The notes below the pieces were generated by a model. The model had not been told where the DNA came from. It searched no databases and worked only from the letters and a program-made list of their open reading frames with translations. From positions 496,001 to 560,000 of the forward strand of contig NZ_CP021033.1 of NCBI RefSeq assembly GCF_002117485.1: a stretch of DNA of 64,000 bases, given 5' to 3'. Shown piece after piece: positions 44,828-53,921 of this stretch. The translations under genes and the position numbers were made by a program. The stretch comes from Rhizobium sp. NXC14. Lineage in GTDB: Bacteria; Pseudomonadota; Alphaproteobacteria; Rhizobiales; Rhizobiaceae. Numbering within the stretch: the first letter of the stretch is position 1; the number at the start of each line of letters is the position of its first letter.

Positions 44828-46144
44828 ATGACGCTGCATACAGAGGCGCCAATCGCTGGCGCATATCCCGCACAGGCGACGGAGGATCGGGCCTATGGCA
44901 AGGTATTCTGGCGCATCGTGCCGTTTTTGATGTTGTGTTACGTCGTCGCTTATCTCGACCGCGTCAATGTCGGCTTCGCCAAGCTGCAGATGTCGAGCGA
45001 GCTCGGCCTCTCGGAAGCTGCCTACGGCATCGGCGCCGGCATTTTCTTCATCGGCTATTTTCTGTTTGAAGTGCCAAGCAATGTCATCATGAATAAGGTC
45101 GGTGCGCGGGTCTGGATTGCCCGCATCATGATCACCTGGGGCATCATCTCCGCCGCCTTCATGTTCACCTCGTCGGAAACCGTGTTCTATGTCCTGCGTT
45201 TCCTGCTGGGCGTTGCCGAGGCAGGATTTTTCCCCGGCATCATTTTGTATCTGACATCCTGGTATCCGGCGCATCGCCGCGCCAAGATCATTACCACTTT
45301 CATGTCCGCTATCCCAGTATCCGCCATTTTCGGCAATCCGCTTTCAGGCTTTTTGATGGACAGCTTTCACGGAACGCACGGTCTGTCCGGCTGGCAGTGG
45401 ATGTTCCTGATCGAAGCCGTTCCGGCCATTCTTTTCGGCGTCGCGACGTTCTTTTATCTTGATGATAGGATCGCTGACGCGACGTGGCTGGACGATGAGG
45501 AAAAGCGGGTGCTGACGGCCAATATCGAGGCGGAGAATAAAGCCAAGACAGCAAGCCCGCACAGCATCTCGGGCACGCTGACCGACCGTCGCGTCTGGCT
45601 GATGTGCCTGATTTATTTCTGCTTCGTGCTCGGGCAATATGGCCTGAATTTCTGGATGCCGACCATCGTGAAAGCCTCGGGCGTCAGCGGAAATCTCAAC
45701 ATCGGCCTCATTTCCGCCATCCCCTATATCTGCACATTCGTCGCCATGCTGGCGCTCGGACGTTCCGCCGACAGGCTGCGCGAACGGCGGTGGCACCTCG
45801 TCGTCCCGGCTCTTATCGCCGCCGGCGGCTTCGTTGCCGCAACGCTCGCGACGAGCACGACGGTGTCGATCATCTGCCTCTCGCTGGCTGCTGCGGGCGC
45901 CATCAGCTGCGCGCCGCTTTTCTGGTCGCTTCCGACCGCTTTCCTCGCCGGCACCGGCGCTGCGGCCGGCATCGCCTGGATCAATTCGGTCGGCAATCTC
46001 GCCGGGTTCCTCGGACCGTTTCTGGTCGGCTATCTGAAGGACTTCACCGGCACCAACAGCGCCGGCATGTATCTGCTGGCGGCCGCGCTCGTCATCGGTT
46101 CGCTGGCCGTGTTGACGGTCCCGGCTAAAACCGTCAATCGCTAA
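44828..46144 (+). CDS. MFS transporter, anion:cation symporter family
   Basis: The ATG at 44828, after GGAGGAGAG, gives 438 residues with twelve predicted helices. The loop-2/3 signature is RVNVGFAKLQMSSELGLSEA, with the second-half equivalent SADRLRERRWHL. It belongs to the ACS branch (tartrate, galactonate, hydroxyphenylacetate and similar organic anions). With the LtnD-OtnI-OtnK genes downstream, it should import L-threonate or D-erythronate by proton symport. Three operators sit immediately upstream. Confidence 0.92.
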   Translation: MTLHTEAPIAGAYPAQATEDRAYGKVFWRIVPFLMLCYVVAYLDRVNVGFAKLQMSSELGLSEAAYGIGAGIFFIGYFLFEVPSNVIMNKVGARVWIARIMITWGIISAAFMFTSSETVFYVLRFLLGVAEAGFFPGIILYLTSWYPAHRRAKIITTFMSAIPVSAIFGNPLSGFLMDSFHGTHGLSGWQWMFLIEAVPAILFGVATFFYLDDRIADATWLDDEEKRVLTANIEAENKAKTASPHSISGTLTDRRVWLMCLIYFCFVLGQYGLNFWMPTIVKASGVSGNLNIGLISAIPYICTFVAMLALGRSADRLRERRWHLVVPALIAAGGFVAATLATSTTVSIICLSLAAAGAISCAPLFWSLPTAFLAGTGAAAGIAWINSVGNLAGFLGPFLVGYLKDFTGTNSAGMYLLAAALVIGSLAVLTVPAKTVNR

Positions 46145-46150
46145 GCGACA

Positions 46151-46178
46151 GCCCCTCCGGGACGACTTCCGGAGGGGC
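46151..46178 (+). other. Intercistronic hairpin
   Basis: GCCCCTCCGG and CCGGAGGGGC form a perfect 10-bp stem with an 8-base loop and no T-run between the transporter gene and ltnD. It probably tunes relative expression by protecting the upstream message. Confidence 0.5.
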
Positions 46179-46211
46179 ACGGATCTTCCTCACGAGACTG
46201 GAGAACCTCTC

Positions 46212-47156
46212 ATGACACCGCTTGCTGAAAACCCAGGTTTTGCCGTCGTCGCGGCCGTCATCGGTCTTGGCTCCATGGGACTGGGAATGGCCCGGTCGAT
46301 GAAGCGCGCGGGTCTCGACGTCGTTGGATATGACATAACCCCGGCAGCGGTGGACCGCTTCGTCGCCGAAGGCGGGCGCGGCGCAGCGACGCCAGCCGAG
46401 GCCGCCAAAAACGCCGACATCGTCGTTTCCGTGGTGGTCAACGGTGCTCAGACCGAGACCGTGCTGTTCGGGCCGCAGGGCGCTGCGGATACGATGAAGC
46501 CCGGCGCCGTCTTCATCTCGTCGGCGACCATGGATCCCGCCGTCGCGCGCGATCTGGCGGCGCGGACGGAGGCCCTCGGCCTGCTTTATCTCGATGCGCC
46601 GATTTCAGGCGGCGCGGCCAAGGCCGCACTTGGCGAGCTGACGATCATGGCTTCCGGCTCCGGCCGAGCCTTCGATGCGGCGCGCCCCGCTCTGAACGCC
46701 ATGGCCGGCAAGGTCTACGAGCTCGGCGATGCCGCCGGAACGGGCGCCGCCTTCAAGATGATCAACCAGCTTCTCGCCGGCGTGCACATCGCAGCCGCCT
46801 GCGAGGCGATAAGCTTTGCCGCCAAGCAGGGCCTCGACCTCGACAAGGTCTATGAAGTCATCACCGCCTCGGCCGGCAATTCCTGGATGTTCGAAAATCG
46901 TATGCCGCATGTGCTGGCCGGAGATTACACCCCGCTCAGCAGCATCGAGATCTTCGTCAAGGATCTCGGCATCGTCCAGGATATGGCCCGTTCCGAGCGT
47001 TATCCGGCACCGCTCGCGGCGGCGGCTCTGCAGATGTATTTGGCGGCGGCCGGAGCCGGCATGGGCCGTGACGACGATTCCTCGCTCGCGCGCCTCTACG
47101 CGCAGCTTTCCGGCACGCAATTGCCCGGCTCCGCCAAAGAACCACAGAGCCGCTAA
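46212..47156 (+). CDS. ltnD: L-threonate/tetronate dehydrogenase
   Basis: This 314-residue protein is of the 3-hydroxyisobutyrate dehydrogenase superfamily: NAD motif VIGLGSMGLGMA (residues 17-28), the substrate-binding LDAPISGGAAKAALGEL (about 128-143) and catalytic Lys182 in GAAFKMINQLLAG. Clustering with OtnI, OtnK and OtnC identifies it as LtnD, which oxidises L-threonate (or D-erythronate) at C2 to 2-oxo-tetronate. It is cytoplasmic, NAD-dependent, and the first step of the module. The next gene starts 11 bases on. Confidence 0.92.
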   Translation: MTPLAENPGFAVVAAVIGLGSMGLGMARSMKRAGLDVVGYDITPAAVDRFVAEGGRGAATPAEAAKNADIVVSVVVNGAQTETVLFGPQGAADTMKPGAVFISSATMDPAVARDLAARTEALGLLYLDAPISGGAAKAALGELTIMASGSGRAFDAARPALNAMAGKVYELGDAAGTGAAFKMINQLLAGVHIAAACEAISFAAKQGLDLDKVYEVITASAGNSWMFENRMPHVLAGDYTPLSSIEIFVKDLGIVQDMARSERYPAPLAAAALQMYLAAAGAGMGRDDDSSLARLYAQLSGTQLPGSAKEPQSR

Positions 47157-47167
47157 GGACTATCGAC

Positions 47168-47944
47168 ATGCCCGTTTTCGCCGCCAACCTGACGATGATG
47201 TTCAATGAATGGGACTTCCTCGACCGCTTCGACGCCGCAGCCGATGCGGGGTTTTCCGCCGTCGAATATCTGTTTCCCTACGAGGCCGCGCCGGAGGCCA
47301 TCGCCGAACGACTTGCCCGCAACGATCTGCAGCAGGCTTTGTTCAATCTGCCGCCAGGGGATTGGGGTGCGGGCGAGCGCGGGATCGCGGCTCTCCCCGA
47401 ACGGTTCGACGATCTCAAAGCGGATGTCGAGCGGGCGTTGGACTATGCGGCGGCGACGGGCGTCAAGCGATTGCACCTGATGGCGGGCATCGCCGACCCT
47501 CATGATCAAGAGGCCGCCGCCTCCTACCGGCGCTGCGTCGCCTACACTGCCGGCCGGCTTGCGGAAAAAGGCATCGATCTGCTGTTGGAGCCGATCAACG
47601 GGCGCAACATGCCGGGATATTTCCTCAACGACTTCGCGATCGCCGAACGGCTGATCGCCGAATGCGGCCTGCCGAACCTGAAACTGCAATTCGACATCTA
47701 TCACCGTCAGATCCTCCATGGCGACGTCACCAAGGCGTTGCGGCGCCTGCTAGAGATCACCGGCCATATCCAGATCGCCAGCGTGCCCTCCCGCAACGAG
47801 CCTGATGGAGAGGAGCTGAACTATCCCTACCTGTTCAGCGAAATCGACCGGCTGGGTTATGACGGTTTTATCGGCTGCGAATACGTCCCGCGCAGCCAGA
47901 CACTGGATGGCCTTGGCTGGTTCAAACCTTTTGCACGGAGCTAG
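47168..47944 (+). CDS. otnI: 2-oxo-tetronate isomerase
   Basis: The 258-residue protein has the hydroxypyruvate isomerase/xylose isomerase-like barrel. Features include LTMMFNEWDFLDRFDAAADA at the start, metal-binding Glu in LLLEPINGRNMPGYFL, and LKLQFDIYHRQI with an Asp/His ligand pair, ending IGCEYVPRSQTLDGL. In the tetronate pathway OtnI isomerises 2-oxo-tetronate to 3-oxo-tetronate. The hydroxypyruvate isomerase activity of close relatives cannot be excluded, but its place between ltnD and otnK settles the likely role. Confidence 0.9.
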   Translation: MPVFAANLTMMFNEWDFLDRFDAAADAGFSAVEYLFPYEAAPEAIAERLARNDLQQALFNLPPGDWGAGERGIAALPERFDDLKADVERALDYAAATGVKRLHLMAGIADPHDQEAAASYRRCVAYTAGRLAEKGIDLLLEPINGRNMPGYFLNDFAIAERLIAECGLPNLKLQFDIYHRQILHGDVTKALRRLLEITGHIQIASVPSRNEPDGEELNYPYLFSEIDRLGYDGFIGCEYVPRSQTLDGLGWFKPFARS

Positions 47945-47947
47945 ACG

Positions 47948-49228
47948 ATGGCCATTTCACTTGGATCAATAGCAGACGACTACACCGGCGCGTCCGATCT
48001 CGCCAACACGCTGACGAAGAACGGTCTGCGGACAGTGCAGACGGTCGGCATTCCCGATCCGTCGCTCGCGCTGCCGGAGGTCGATGCGGTGGTCGTCTCC
48101 CTGAAAATTCGCTCCGTTCCGGCTTCGGAGGCCGTGACCGCCGCGACCGAAGCTGAGCGCTGGCTGCGCCACCAGGGTGCGGGCCATGTGCTTTACAAGA
48201 TCTGTTCGACCTTCGATTCCACCGATGCCGGCAATATCGGCCCCGTCACCGAGGCTTTGAGCGAGGCTGCGGGCGGCGGTGGCGTGCTGGTGACGCCAGC
48301 CTTTCCGGAAACCGGGCGCACCGTCTATCTCGGCCACCTCTTCGTCGGCGGCCAGCCATTGAACGAAAGCCCGCTCAAGGACCACCCGCTGAACCCGATG
48401 CACGATGCCAATCTCGTCCGGGTTCTCGCCCGGCAATCGCTCGGCGCCGTCGGACTGATCGATCTGGCAGCCATCGCTGCCGGGCCGGCCGCCGCCAAGG
48501 CGAAGTTCGACGCCCTGCGAACGACGGGCGCGACCATGGCTATCGCCGACTCGATTTTCGAGCGGGATCTGGAAACGTTGGGCGAGATCGCGCTGGAAAT
48601 GCCGGTATCCACCGGTGCGTCCGGCCTCGGCCTCGGCCTTGCCCGCGCGCTCGTCCGCTCCGGCCGGATATCCGGCAGCGCGACAGGTGAAGACGTCATT
48701 CGCCCAGTCGGCGGGCTTTCGGCGATCATTGCCGGCAGCTGTTCGAAAGCGACGCTGCGCCAACTCGACATCGCCGAGCAATCGATGCCCGTGCTGCGGC
48801 TTGATCCGGAGCGTCTGCTGGCCGCCGGTCCGGATGAGATCGCCGCGGCGATTTCGTGGGCGGGAGACCGCATTTCTGCCGGCCCGGTCGTGGTCGCCGC
48901 GAGCGCGGCGCCCGAAACGGTATCCCGGCTGCAATCGCAATATGGGCGCGAGGCCTCCGGCCACGTGATCGAGACCGCCACATCGATTATCGCCGCCGAG
49001 CTGGTGGATCGAGGCGTGCGGCGCCTCGTCGTCGCAGGCGGCGAGACCTCGGGAGCCGCAGTCGACAAGCTCGCCATCCCGGCTTTTCTGATCGGCCCCG
49101 AAATTGCGCCCGGCGTGCCGGTGCTGCGCACGGTCGGCAATAGGCAGGGCGACATGCTTCTGGCGTTGAAATCAGGAAATTTCGGCGGCGAAGATTTCTT
49201 CGGCGCAGCGCTGGCGATGATGCGGTGA
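47948..49228 (+). CDS. otnK: 3-oxo-tetronate kinase
   Basis: The 426-residue protein has the four-carbon acid sugar kinase domains. The N-terminal half (IADDYTGASDLANTL) binds the substrate; the nucleotide-binding half has LSAIIAGSCSKATLRQLDIA and VAGGETSGAAVDKL. It phosphorylates 3-oxo-tetronate to the 4-phosphate, which OtnC decarboxylates. It starts 3 bases after the otnI stop. Length is normal for DUF1537-derived kinases. Confidence 0.94.
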   Translation: MAISLGSIADDYTGASDLANTLTKNGLRTVQTVGIPDPSLALPEVDAVVVSLKIRSVPASEAVTAATEAERWLRHQGAGHVLYKICSTFDSTDAGNIGPVTEALSEAAGGGGVLVTPAFPETGRTVYLGHLFVGGQPLNESPLKDHPLNPMHDANLVRVLARQSLGAVGLIDLAAIAAGPAAAKAKFDALRTTGATMAIADSIFERDLETLGEIALEMPVSTGASGLGLGLARALVRSGRISGSATGEDVIRPVGGLSAIIAGSCSKATLRQLDIAEQSMPVLRLDPERLLAAGPDEIAAAISWAGDRISAGPVVVAASAAPETVSRLQSQYGREASGHVIETATSIIAAELVDRGVRRLVVAGGETSGAAVDKLAIPAFLIGPEIAPGVPVLRTVGNRQGDMLLALKSGNFGGEDFFGAALAMMR

Positions 49229-49377
49229 CAAGGTTTTGCGAAAGGCTCGGTCCTCCAGCATAAGATGCGGCGGCCGGTGATCGCAAAGCCATAAGATACT
49301 GCCTGAACCACCGCCTTCAGACGATCTGCCCGCCGGCGCTCCGGCAGACTGGCGGGCACGACATGAAGGACGCCCCC

Positions 49378-50214
49378 ATGCAAGCAAGCCAGATCGAAAT
49401 CGTCCCGTTCAGCCTCGACCACCTGGCCGCCGCCGTCGCGCTCTCCAAACAGGCGGGCTGGCCGCATCGGACGGAAGACTGGCAGATGGCGCTCGCCTTG
49501 AGCGACGGGATGATCGCACTCGAAGACGACAGGGTCGTCGGCACTGTGCTCGTCACGCCATACAAGCAAGATTGCGCGACGATCAACATGGTCATCGTCG
49601 ACGAAACCATACGTGGGCGTGGCCTCGGCCGCAGGCTGATGGACGCCGCGCTGCGGATCGCAGGAGACCGGCCGCTACGGCTGGTCGCGACGACGGCGGG
49701 CCTGCCGCTCTACCAAAAGCTTGGCTTCCATGAAACCGGAACCGTGCTGCAGCACCAGGGCCTTGCCCGAGAAATCCCTGCGCCTGCCGGCACTGAGGCC
49801 GCCACCGCTGACGACCTCCCTGAAATCATGACGCTCGATCGCGTTGCCTTCGGCGCCGACCGCGAAAACCTGCTCTCCTATCTCGCCAAGGTCGGCGAGT
49901 TCGCCGTCATTCGCCGCGACGGCGGCGTCTCGGGCTTCGCGTGCATGCGCGCCTTCGGGCGTGGCGAAGTGATCGGACCCGTGGTTGCAACGAACATCGA
50001 GGACGCCAGGAAACTCATCGAACATCACATCGCGAGACGCCCAGGACACTTCCTCAGGGTGGATACCACCGCCGAAACAGGACTTTCCCCTTGGCTCGCC
50101 GAACAGGGCTTCGCCCATGTCGGCGGCGGCATCGCAATGCGAAATCCATCGGCCGGCCACGCCGCCGCCCCTGCTGCCACCACCTTCGCCCTTGCCAGCC
50201 AGGCGCTGGGCTGA
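49378..50214 (+). CDS. Double GNAT-domain acetyltransferase, paralogue 2
   Basis: The ATG at 49378 with AAGGA 7 bases before is preferred over 49363 and gives 278 residues. The first GNAT domain has WPHRTEDWQM and the acetyl-CoA loop MVIVDETIRGRGLGRRLMDA; the second starts at about 145 (ATADDLPEIMTLDRVAFGAD). It ends ALASQALG. These points match the protein encoded at 32853-33755, so the two are paralogues at different sites. It is 11 bases before an aminotransferase gene, suggesting acetylation of an amine or amino acid handled by that enzyme. Confidence 0.88.
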   Translation: MQASQIEIVPFSLDHLAAAVALSKQAGWPHRTEDWQMALALSDGMIALEDDRVVGTVLVTPYKQDCATINMVIVDETIRGRGLGRRLMDAALRIAGDRPLRLVATTAGLPLYQKLGFHETGTVLQHQGLAREIPAPAGTEAATADDLPEIMTLDRVAFGADRENLLSYLAKVGEFAVIRRDGGVSGFACMRAFGRGEVIGPVVATNIEDARKLIEHHIARRPGHFLRVDTTAETGLSPWLAEQGFAHVGGGIAMRNPSAGHAAAPAATTFALASQALG

Positions 50215-50225
50215 TCGGAGACCCC

Positions 50226-51602
50226 ATGTACGCCAACTCGCTCATCGAACTCGACCGCGCCCATCTCATCCATCCTGTGGCCTCCTACCGCAGTCACGAG
50301 AAGCACGGCGTGCGCGTACTGGCCTCGGCCAAGGGCGCAACGGTCACCGACGCCTCCGGCAAACAACTGATCGACGGCTTCGCCGGCCTCTGGTGCGTCA
50401 ATGCCGGTTACGGCCACGAAAGCATCGTCGAGGCAGCAGCCCGGCAGATGCGGGAGCTTCCCTATGCAACGGCCTATTTCGGCCTCGGCTCCGAGCCGGC
50501 GATCCGGCTTGCCTCAGAACTCGCCGATCGGGCGCCTGGTGATCTCAACCATGTTTATTTCACCCTCGGCGGCTCTGACGCGGTGGACAGCACGATCCGG
50601 TTCATCCGCTACTACTGGAATGCTCGGGGACGGCCCGAGCGCGATCAGTTCATTTCGGTCGAACAGGGCTATCACGGCTCCTCGACGGCCGGTGCGGGCC
50701 TGACCGCTTTGCCCGCCTTCCATGCCGGCTTCGGCCTTCCCTTCGACTGGCAGCATAAAATTCCGTCTCATTACGCCTACCGCAACCCGGTCGGCGAGGA
50801 TCCGCAGGCGATTATCGAGGCCTCGCTGGCAGCGCTGAGAAGCAAGGTCGAGGCGATCGGGCCGGAGCGCGTCGCCGCCTTCTACGTCGAACCGATCCAG
50901 GGTTCGGGCGGCGTGCTCGTACCGCCGAAAGGCTGGGTGAAGGCGATGCGCGAATTTTGCCGCGAGCACGACATCCTCTTCGTGGCCGATGAGGTGATCA
51001 CCGGCTTTGGCCGCACAGGGCCGCTTTTTGCCTGCAGCGAAGAGGGAGTCGTGCCGGATTTCATGACGACCGCCAAGGGTCTCACCTCCGGCTACGTCCC
51101 GATGGGCGCCGTCTTCATGGCCGACCACGTCTATGAGACGATTGCCGAGGGTGCCGGCGCCGCCGCTATCGGACACGGCTACACCTATTCGGCCCATCCC
51201 GTCAGCGCCGCCGTCGGCCTTGAAGTCCTGACGCTTTATGAAAACGGCCTGCTCGACAATGGCGTCAAGGCCGGGACGCGGCTGATGCAGGGGTTGGAAT
51301 CGCTGAGAGATCACCCGCTCGTCGGTGATGTCCGCGGCCGCGGAATGCTCGCCGCCGTCGAGCTCGTGGCCGACAAAATCAACAAAACGCCGCTGCCGGC
51401 ATCCGCCGAACCCGCCCGCCGGATCTTCGATCGCGCCTGGGAAAACGGCCTCGTCATCCGCGCCTTCGGCAACGGCGTGCTCGGTTATGCGCCGCCGCTG
51501 TGCTGCACCGAAACGGAAATCGATGCGATCGTCGAGCGCACGCGTTTGACGCTGGACGAGACGCTTGAGGACCCGGATGTGCGCGGGGCGCTGCGGGTCT
51601 GA
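50226..51602 (+). CDS. Class III (omega-type) aminotransferase
   Basis: This 458-residue pyridoxal-phosphate enzyme has DEVITGFGRTG with Asp255, the cofactor Lys284 in TTAKGLTSGYVPMGA and the ornithine/omega-aminotransferase N-terminal LWCVNAGYGHE. It resembles putrescine/beta-alanine/taurine:pyruvate type aminotransferases, which move a terminal amino group to pyruvate or oxoglutarate and give an aldehyde. Such an aldehyde is a natural substrate for the dehydrogenases at 36-40 kb. It follows the GNAT gene closely and is probably its operon partner. Confidence 0.92.
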   Translation: MYANSLIELDRAHLIHPVASYRSHEKHGVRVLASAKGATVTDASGKQLIDGFAGLWCVNAGYGHESIVEAAARQMRELPYATAYFGLGSEPAIRLASELADRAPGDLNHVYFTLGGSDAVDSTIRFIRYYWNARGRPERDQFISVEQGYHGSSTAGAGLTALPAFHAGFGLPFDWQHKIPSHYAYRNPVGEDPQAIIEASLAALRSKVEAIGPERVAAFYVEPIQGSGGVLVPPKGWVKAMREFCREHDILFVADEVITGFGRTGPLFACSEEGVVPDFMTTAKGLTSGYVPMGAVFMADHVYETIAEGAGAAAIGHGYTYSAHPVSAAVGLEVLTLYENGLLDNGVKAGTRLMQGLESLRDHPLVGDVRGRGMLAAVELVADKINKTPLPASAEPARRIFDRAWENGLVIRAFGNGVLGYAPPLCCTETEIDAIVERTRLTLDETLEDPDVRGALRV

Positions 51603-51726
51603 GAATAGCGCGAAACGGTTAGATTCGGTGTTTTGTGCCGCGCCAGGGCGCCTTTTCGGAGAATCCGGCGCAGCGCAAGTGACAAACTGAAACAGACGAA
51701 AGGCACGGATCACAACAAATCCGGCC

Positions 51727-52173
51727 TTGATACAAGAGCGGGACAACGATCCTGCCGGGAACGGAATATTCTTCTTTGAGAAGCCGCGCTCCATCGGAGC
51801 CGAACACTGGGGAATTCGCGTGAGCAAAAGTCTTCCGGAAATCAGCTACATGGGCTTCGACGAGGTCGGCTTGCTCATCGCTTCAGCCGAAACGGGACAC
51901 GAGATCCATGGCGAGCGGGCGACGCTCAGCCTCTATCGCGAGGCCCACCGCTATTCAGACGATGATGACCTCTTTCCCGACGATCTCGTGCGCGCCTATC
52001 TCGCGAGCGGGACGGAGCTTGGCCTGCCCGCCGGCGGGCCGCTGCGGGAGCGGCGGCATGCCCACAAGGGCTGCGACGGCACGATCGAGCCGGCGGAGTT
52101 CACCGCACCCGATCATTTCACGTCGATGGCCGCCCCGCGGAGGCCGTGGCCACTTCGCGCGCCTGACTTTTAA
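51727..52173 (+). CDS. Hypothetical protein, weak support
   Basis: A 148-codon frame opens at a TTG; a GTG at 51820 gives a shorter 117-residue option with no better ribosome binding site. The middle reads like coding sequence (GFDEVGLLIASAETGHEIHG, YSDDDDLFPDDLVRAYLASG) with strand-typical third-base use. I recognise no domain. It lies between two separate operons and ahead of the Dpp-type importer, 53 bases before its first start. Confidence 0.4.
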   Translation: MIQERDNDPAGNGIFFFEKPRSIGAEHWGIRVSKSLPEISYMGFDEVGLLIASAETGHEIHGERATLSLYREAHRYSDDDDLFPDDLVRAYLASGTELGLPAGGPLRERRHAHKGCDGTIEPAEFTAPDHFTSMAAPRRPWPLRAPDF

Positions 52174-52226
52174 AACCGGATCGGCTCGCCGGCAGGCGGC
52201 CGTCACAGAAAGAAAAGGGGAATGCC

Positions 52227-53840
52227 ATGACCGACTTAAGGACTACGAACTGGACCCGCGCCGACGACGCAGTGGTCGAATGCGCCATCAGACGCGGCGC
52301 CACCCGCCGTGAACTGCTGCAGATGCTTCTCGCTGGGGGCGTCGCCATGTCCGCTGGCGGCGTCATCGTTGGTCGCGCCACCAAAGCGATCGCCGCCACT
52401 CCTGTCACCGGAGGACACCTCAAGGCGGCAGGCTTCACGTCTTCGACCGCAGACACGCTCGACCCGGCCAAAGCATCGAATTCAACGGATTATTCACGGT
52501 GTTCCGCAGTCTATAGCCGCCTTTCCAACCTCGACAGGTCCGGCGCGGTCGAGATGGAGCTGGCGGAAAGCATCGAGAGCACCGATGGCAAGGTGTGGAC
52601 CGTGAAGCTGCGCAAGGGCGTCACCTTTCACGACGGCAAACAACTTACGTCCGCAGATGTGATCTACTCGCTCAAGCGCCACCTGGATCCCAACGTCGGC
52701 TCCAAGGTCAATGCCATCGCAAAGCAAATGACGGGGTTCAAGGCGCTCGACGATCTCACTCTCGAAATAACACTCGCAGACGCCAACGCCGACCTGCCGA
52801 CCATCCTGGCACTACAGCACTTCATGATCGTCGCAGAAGGGACCGCCGACTTCTCGAAGGGGAACGGCACAGGGCCTTTCGTTCTCGAAAACTTCGAACC
52901 CGGTGTGCGCTCGCTTATGCGGCGGAACGACCATTACTGGAAGTCGAAAGGACCATTTGTCGACTCCTTTGAGTTCTTTGCGATCAGCGACGACAGCTCG
53001 CGCGTGAATGCCTTGCTGTCGGGAGACATCCATGTCGCGGCCGCTATCAATCCCCGCTCGGAGCGGCTCGTCGAAGGCAGGCCCGGCTTCGTTCTGTCGA
53101 AATCGAGCGCCAACAGCTACACCAACCTCAACATGCGCCTTGATGCGACCCCTGGTCAAAACAGCGATTTCGTCGCGGGCATGAAGCACCTGGTCAATCG
53201 TGAGCAGATCCTGAGGGCAGCTCTGCGCGGGCGCGGTGAAATCGGCAACGACCAGCCTATTTTCCCGGGCAACCCCTATCGCAACGACGATCTCAAGTCG
53301 AAGCCGTACGACCCTGAAAAGGCTAAGTTCTATTTCAACAAGGCGGGCGTTCTCGGTCAGTCGATCCCGGTGATCGCGTCCGAGGCCGCGAACTCCGCAA
53401 TCGACATGGCGATGATCGTTCAGGCCGCGGGCGCCGAAATCGGCATGAAGCTCGACGTCCAGCGCGTGCCCTCCGACGGCTATTGGGACAAGTATTGGCT
53501 CAAGGCGCCGATCCATTTCGGCAATATCAATTACAGGCCGACGCCCGACATCCTGTTCTCGTTGCTGTACGCATCCGGCGCACCCTGGAATGAGAGCCAT
53601 TACAAATCGGACAAATTCGACAAGATGCTGATCGAGGCGCGCGGCTCGCTCGATCAGGAGAAGCGCAAAGCGATTTACAATGAGATGCAGGTGATGATTG
53701 CAGACGAGGCCGGCACCATCATTCCGGCCTACCTGACCGGGATCGACGCCATCACGGACAAGCTCAAGGGCATGGAAACCAACCCGCTCGGAGGTATGAT
53801 GGGTTATCGCATGGCCGAGCATGTCTGGTTTGAATCTTGA
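52227..53840 (+). CDS. Dipeptide/opine-type ABC transporter substrate-binding protein
   Basis: The 537-residue protein is a family 5 (DppA/OppA) solute-binding protein. Its N-terminus has a twin-arginine (TRRELLQMLLAGG, Arg27-Arg28) ahead of a hydrophobic stretch and an ATKAIAA cleavage region, so export by Tat is likely. The body shows YSRCSAVYSRLSNLDRSG, the GNGTGPFVLENFEPG motif, and a late DKMLIEARGSLDQEKRKAIY segment. Family 5 proteins bind peptides, opines, nickel or sugars. It heads the four-gene importer that leads into amino-compound oxidation genes. Confidence 0.93.
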   Translation: MTDLRTTNWTRADDAVVECAIRRGATRRELLQMLLAGGVAMSAGGVIVGRATKAIAATPVTGGHLKAAGFTSSTADTLDPAKASNSTDYSRCSAVYSRLSNLDRSGAVEMELAESIESTDGKVWTVKLRKGVTFHDGKQLTSADVIYSLKRHLDPNVGSKVNAIAKQMTGFKALDDLTLEITLADANADLPTILALQHFMIVAEGTADFSKGNGTGPFVLENFEPGVRSLMRRNDHYWKSKGPFVDSFEFFAISDDSSRVNALLSGDIHVAAAINPRSERLVEGRPGFVLSKSSANSYTNLNMRLDATPGQNSDFVAGMKHLVNREQILRAALRGRGEIGNDQPIFPGNPYRNDDLKSKPYDPEKAKFYFNKAGVLGQSIPVIASEAANSAIDMAMIVQAAGAEIGMKLDVQRVPSDGYWDKYWLKAPIHFGNINYRPTPDILFSLLYASGAPWNESHYKSDKFDKMLIEARGSLDQEKRKAIYNEMQVMIADEAGTIIPAYLTGIDAITDKLKGMETNPLGGMMGYRMAEHVWFES

Positions 53841-53921
53841 ATGACAAAGTAGGCTTGGGGCTGCCGCCACCTTGCTGTGGCCCCTCTGCACTTTGGTTCC
53901 GATAACTGGAAGGAAGCGAGT

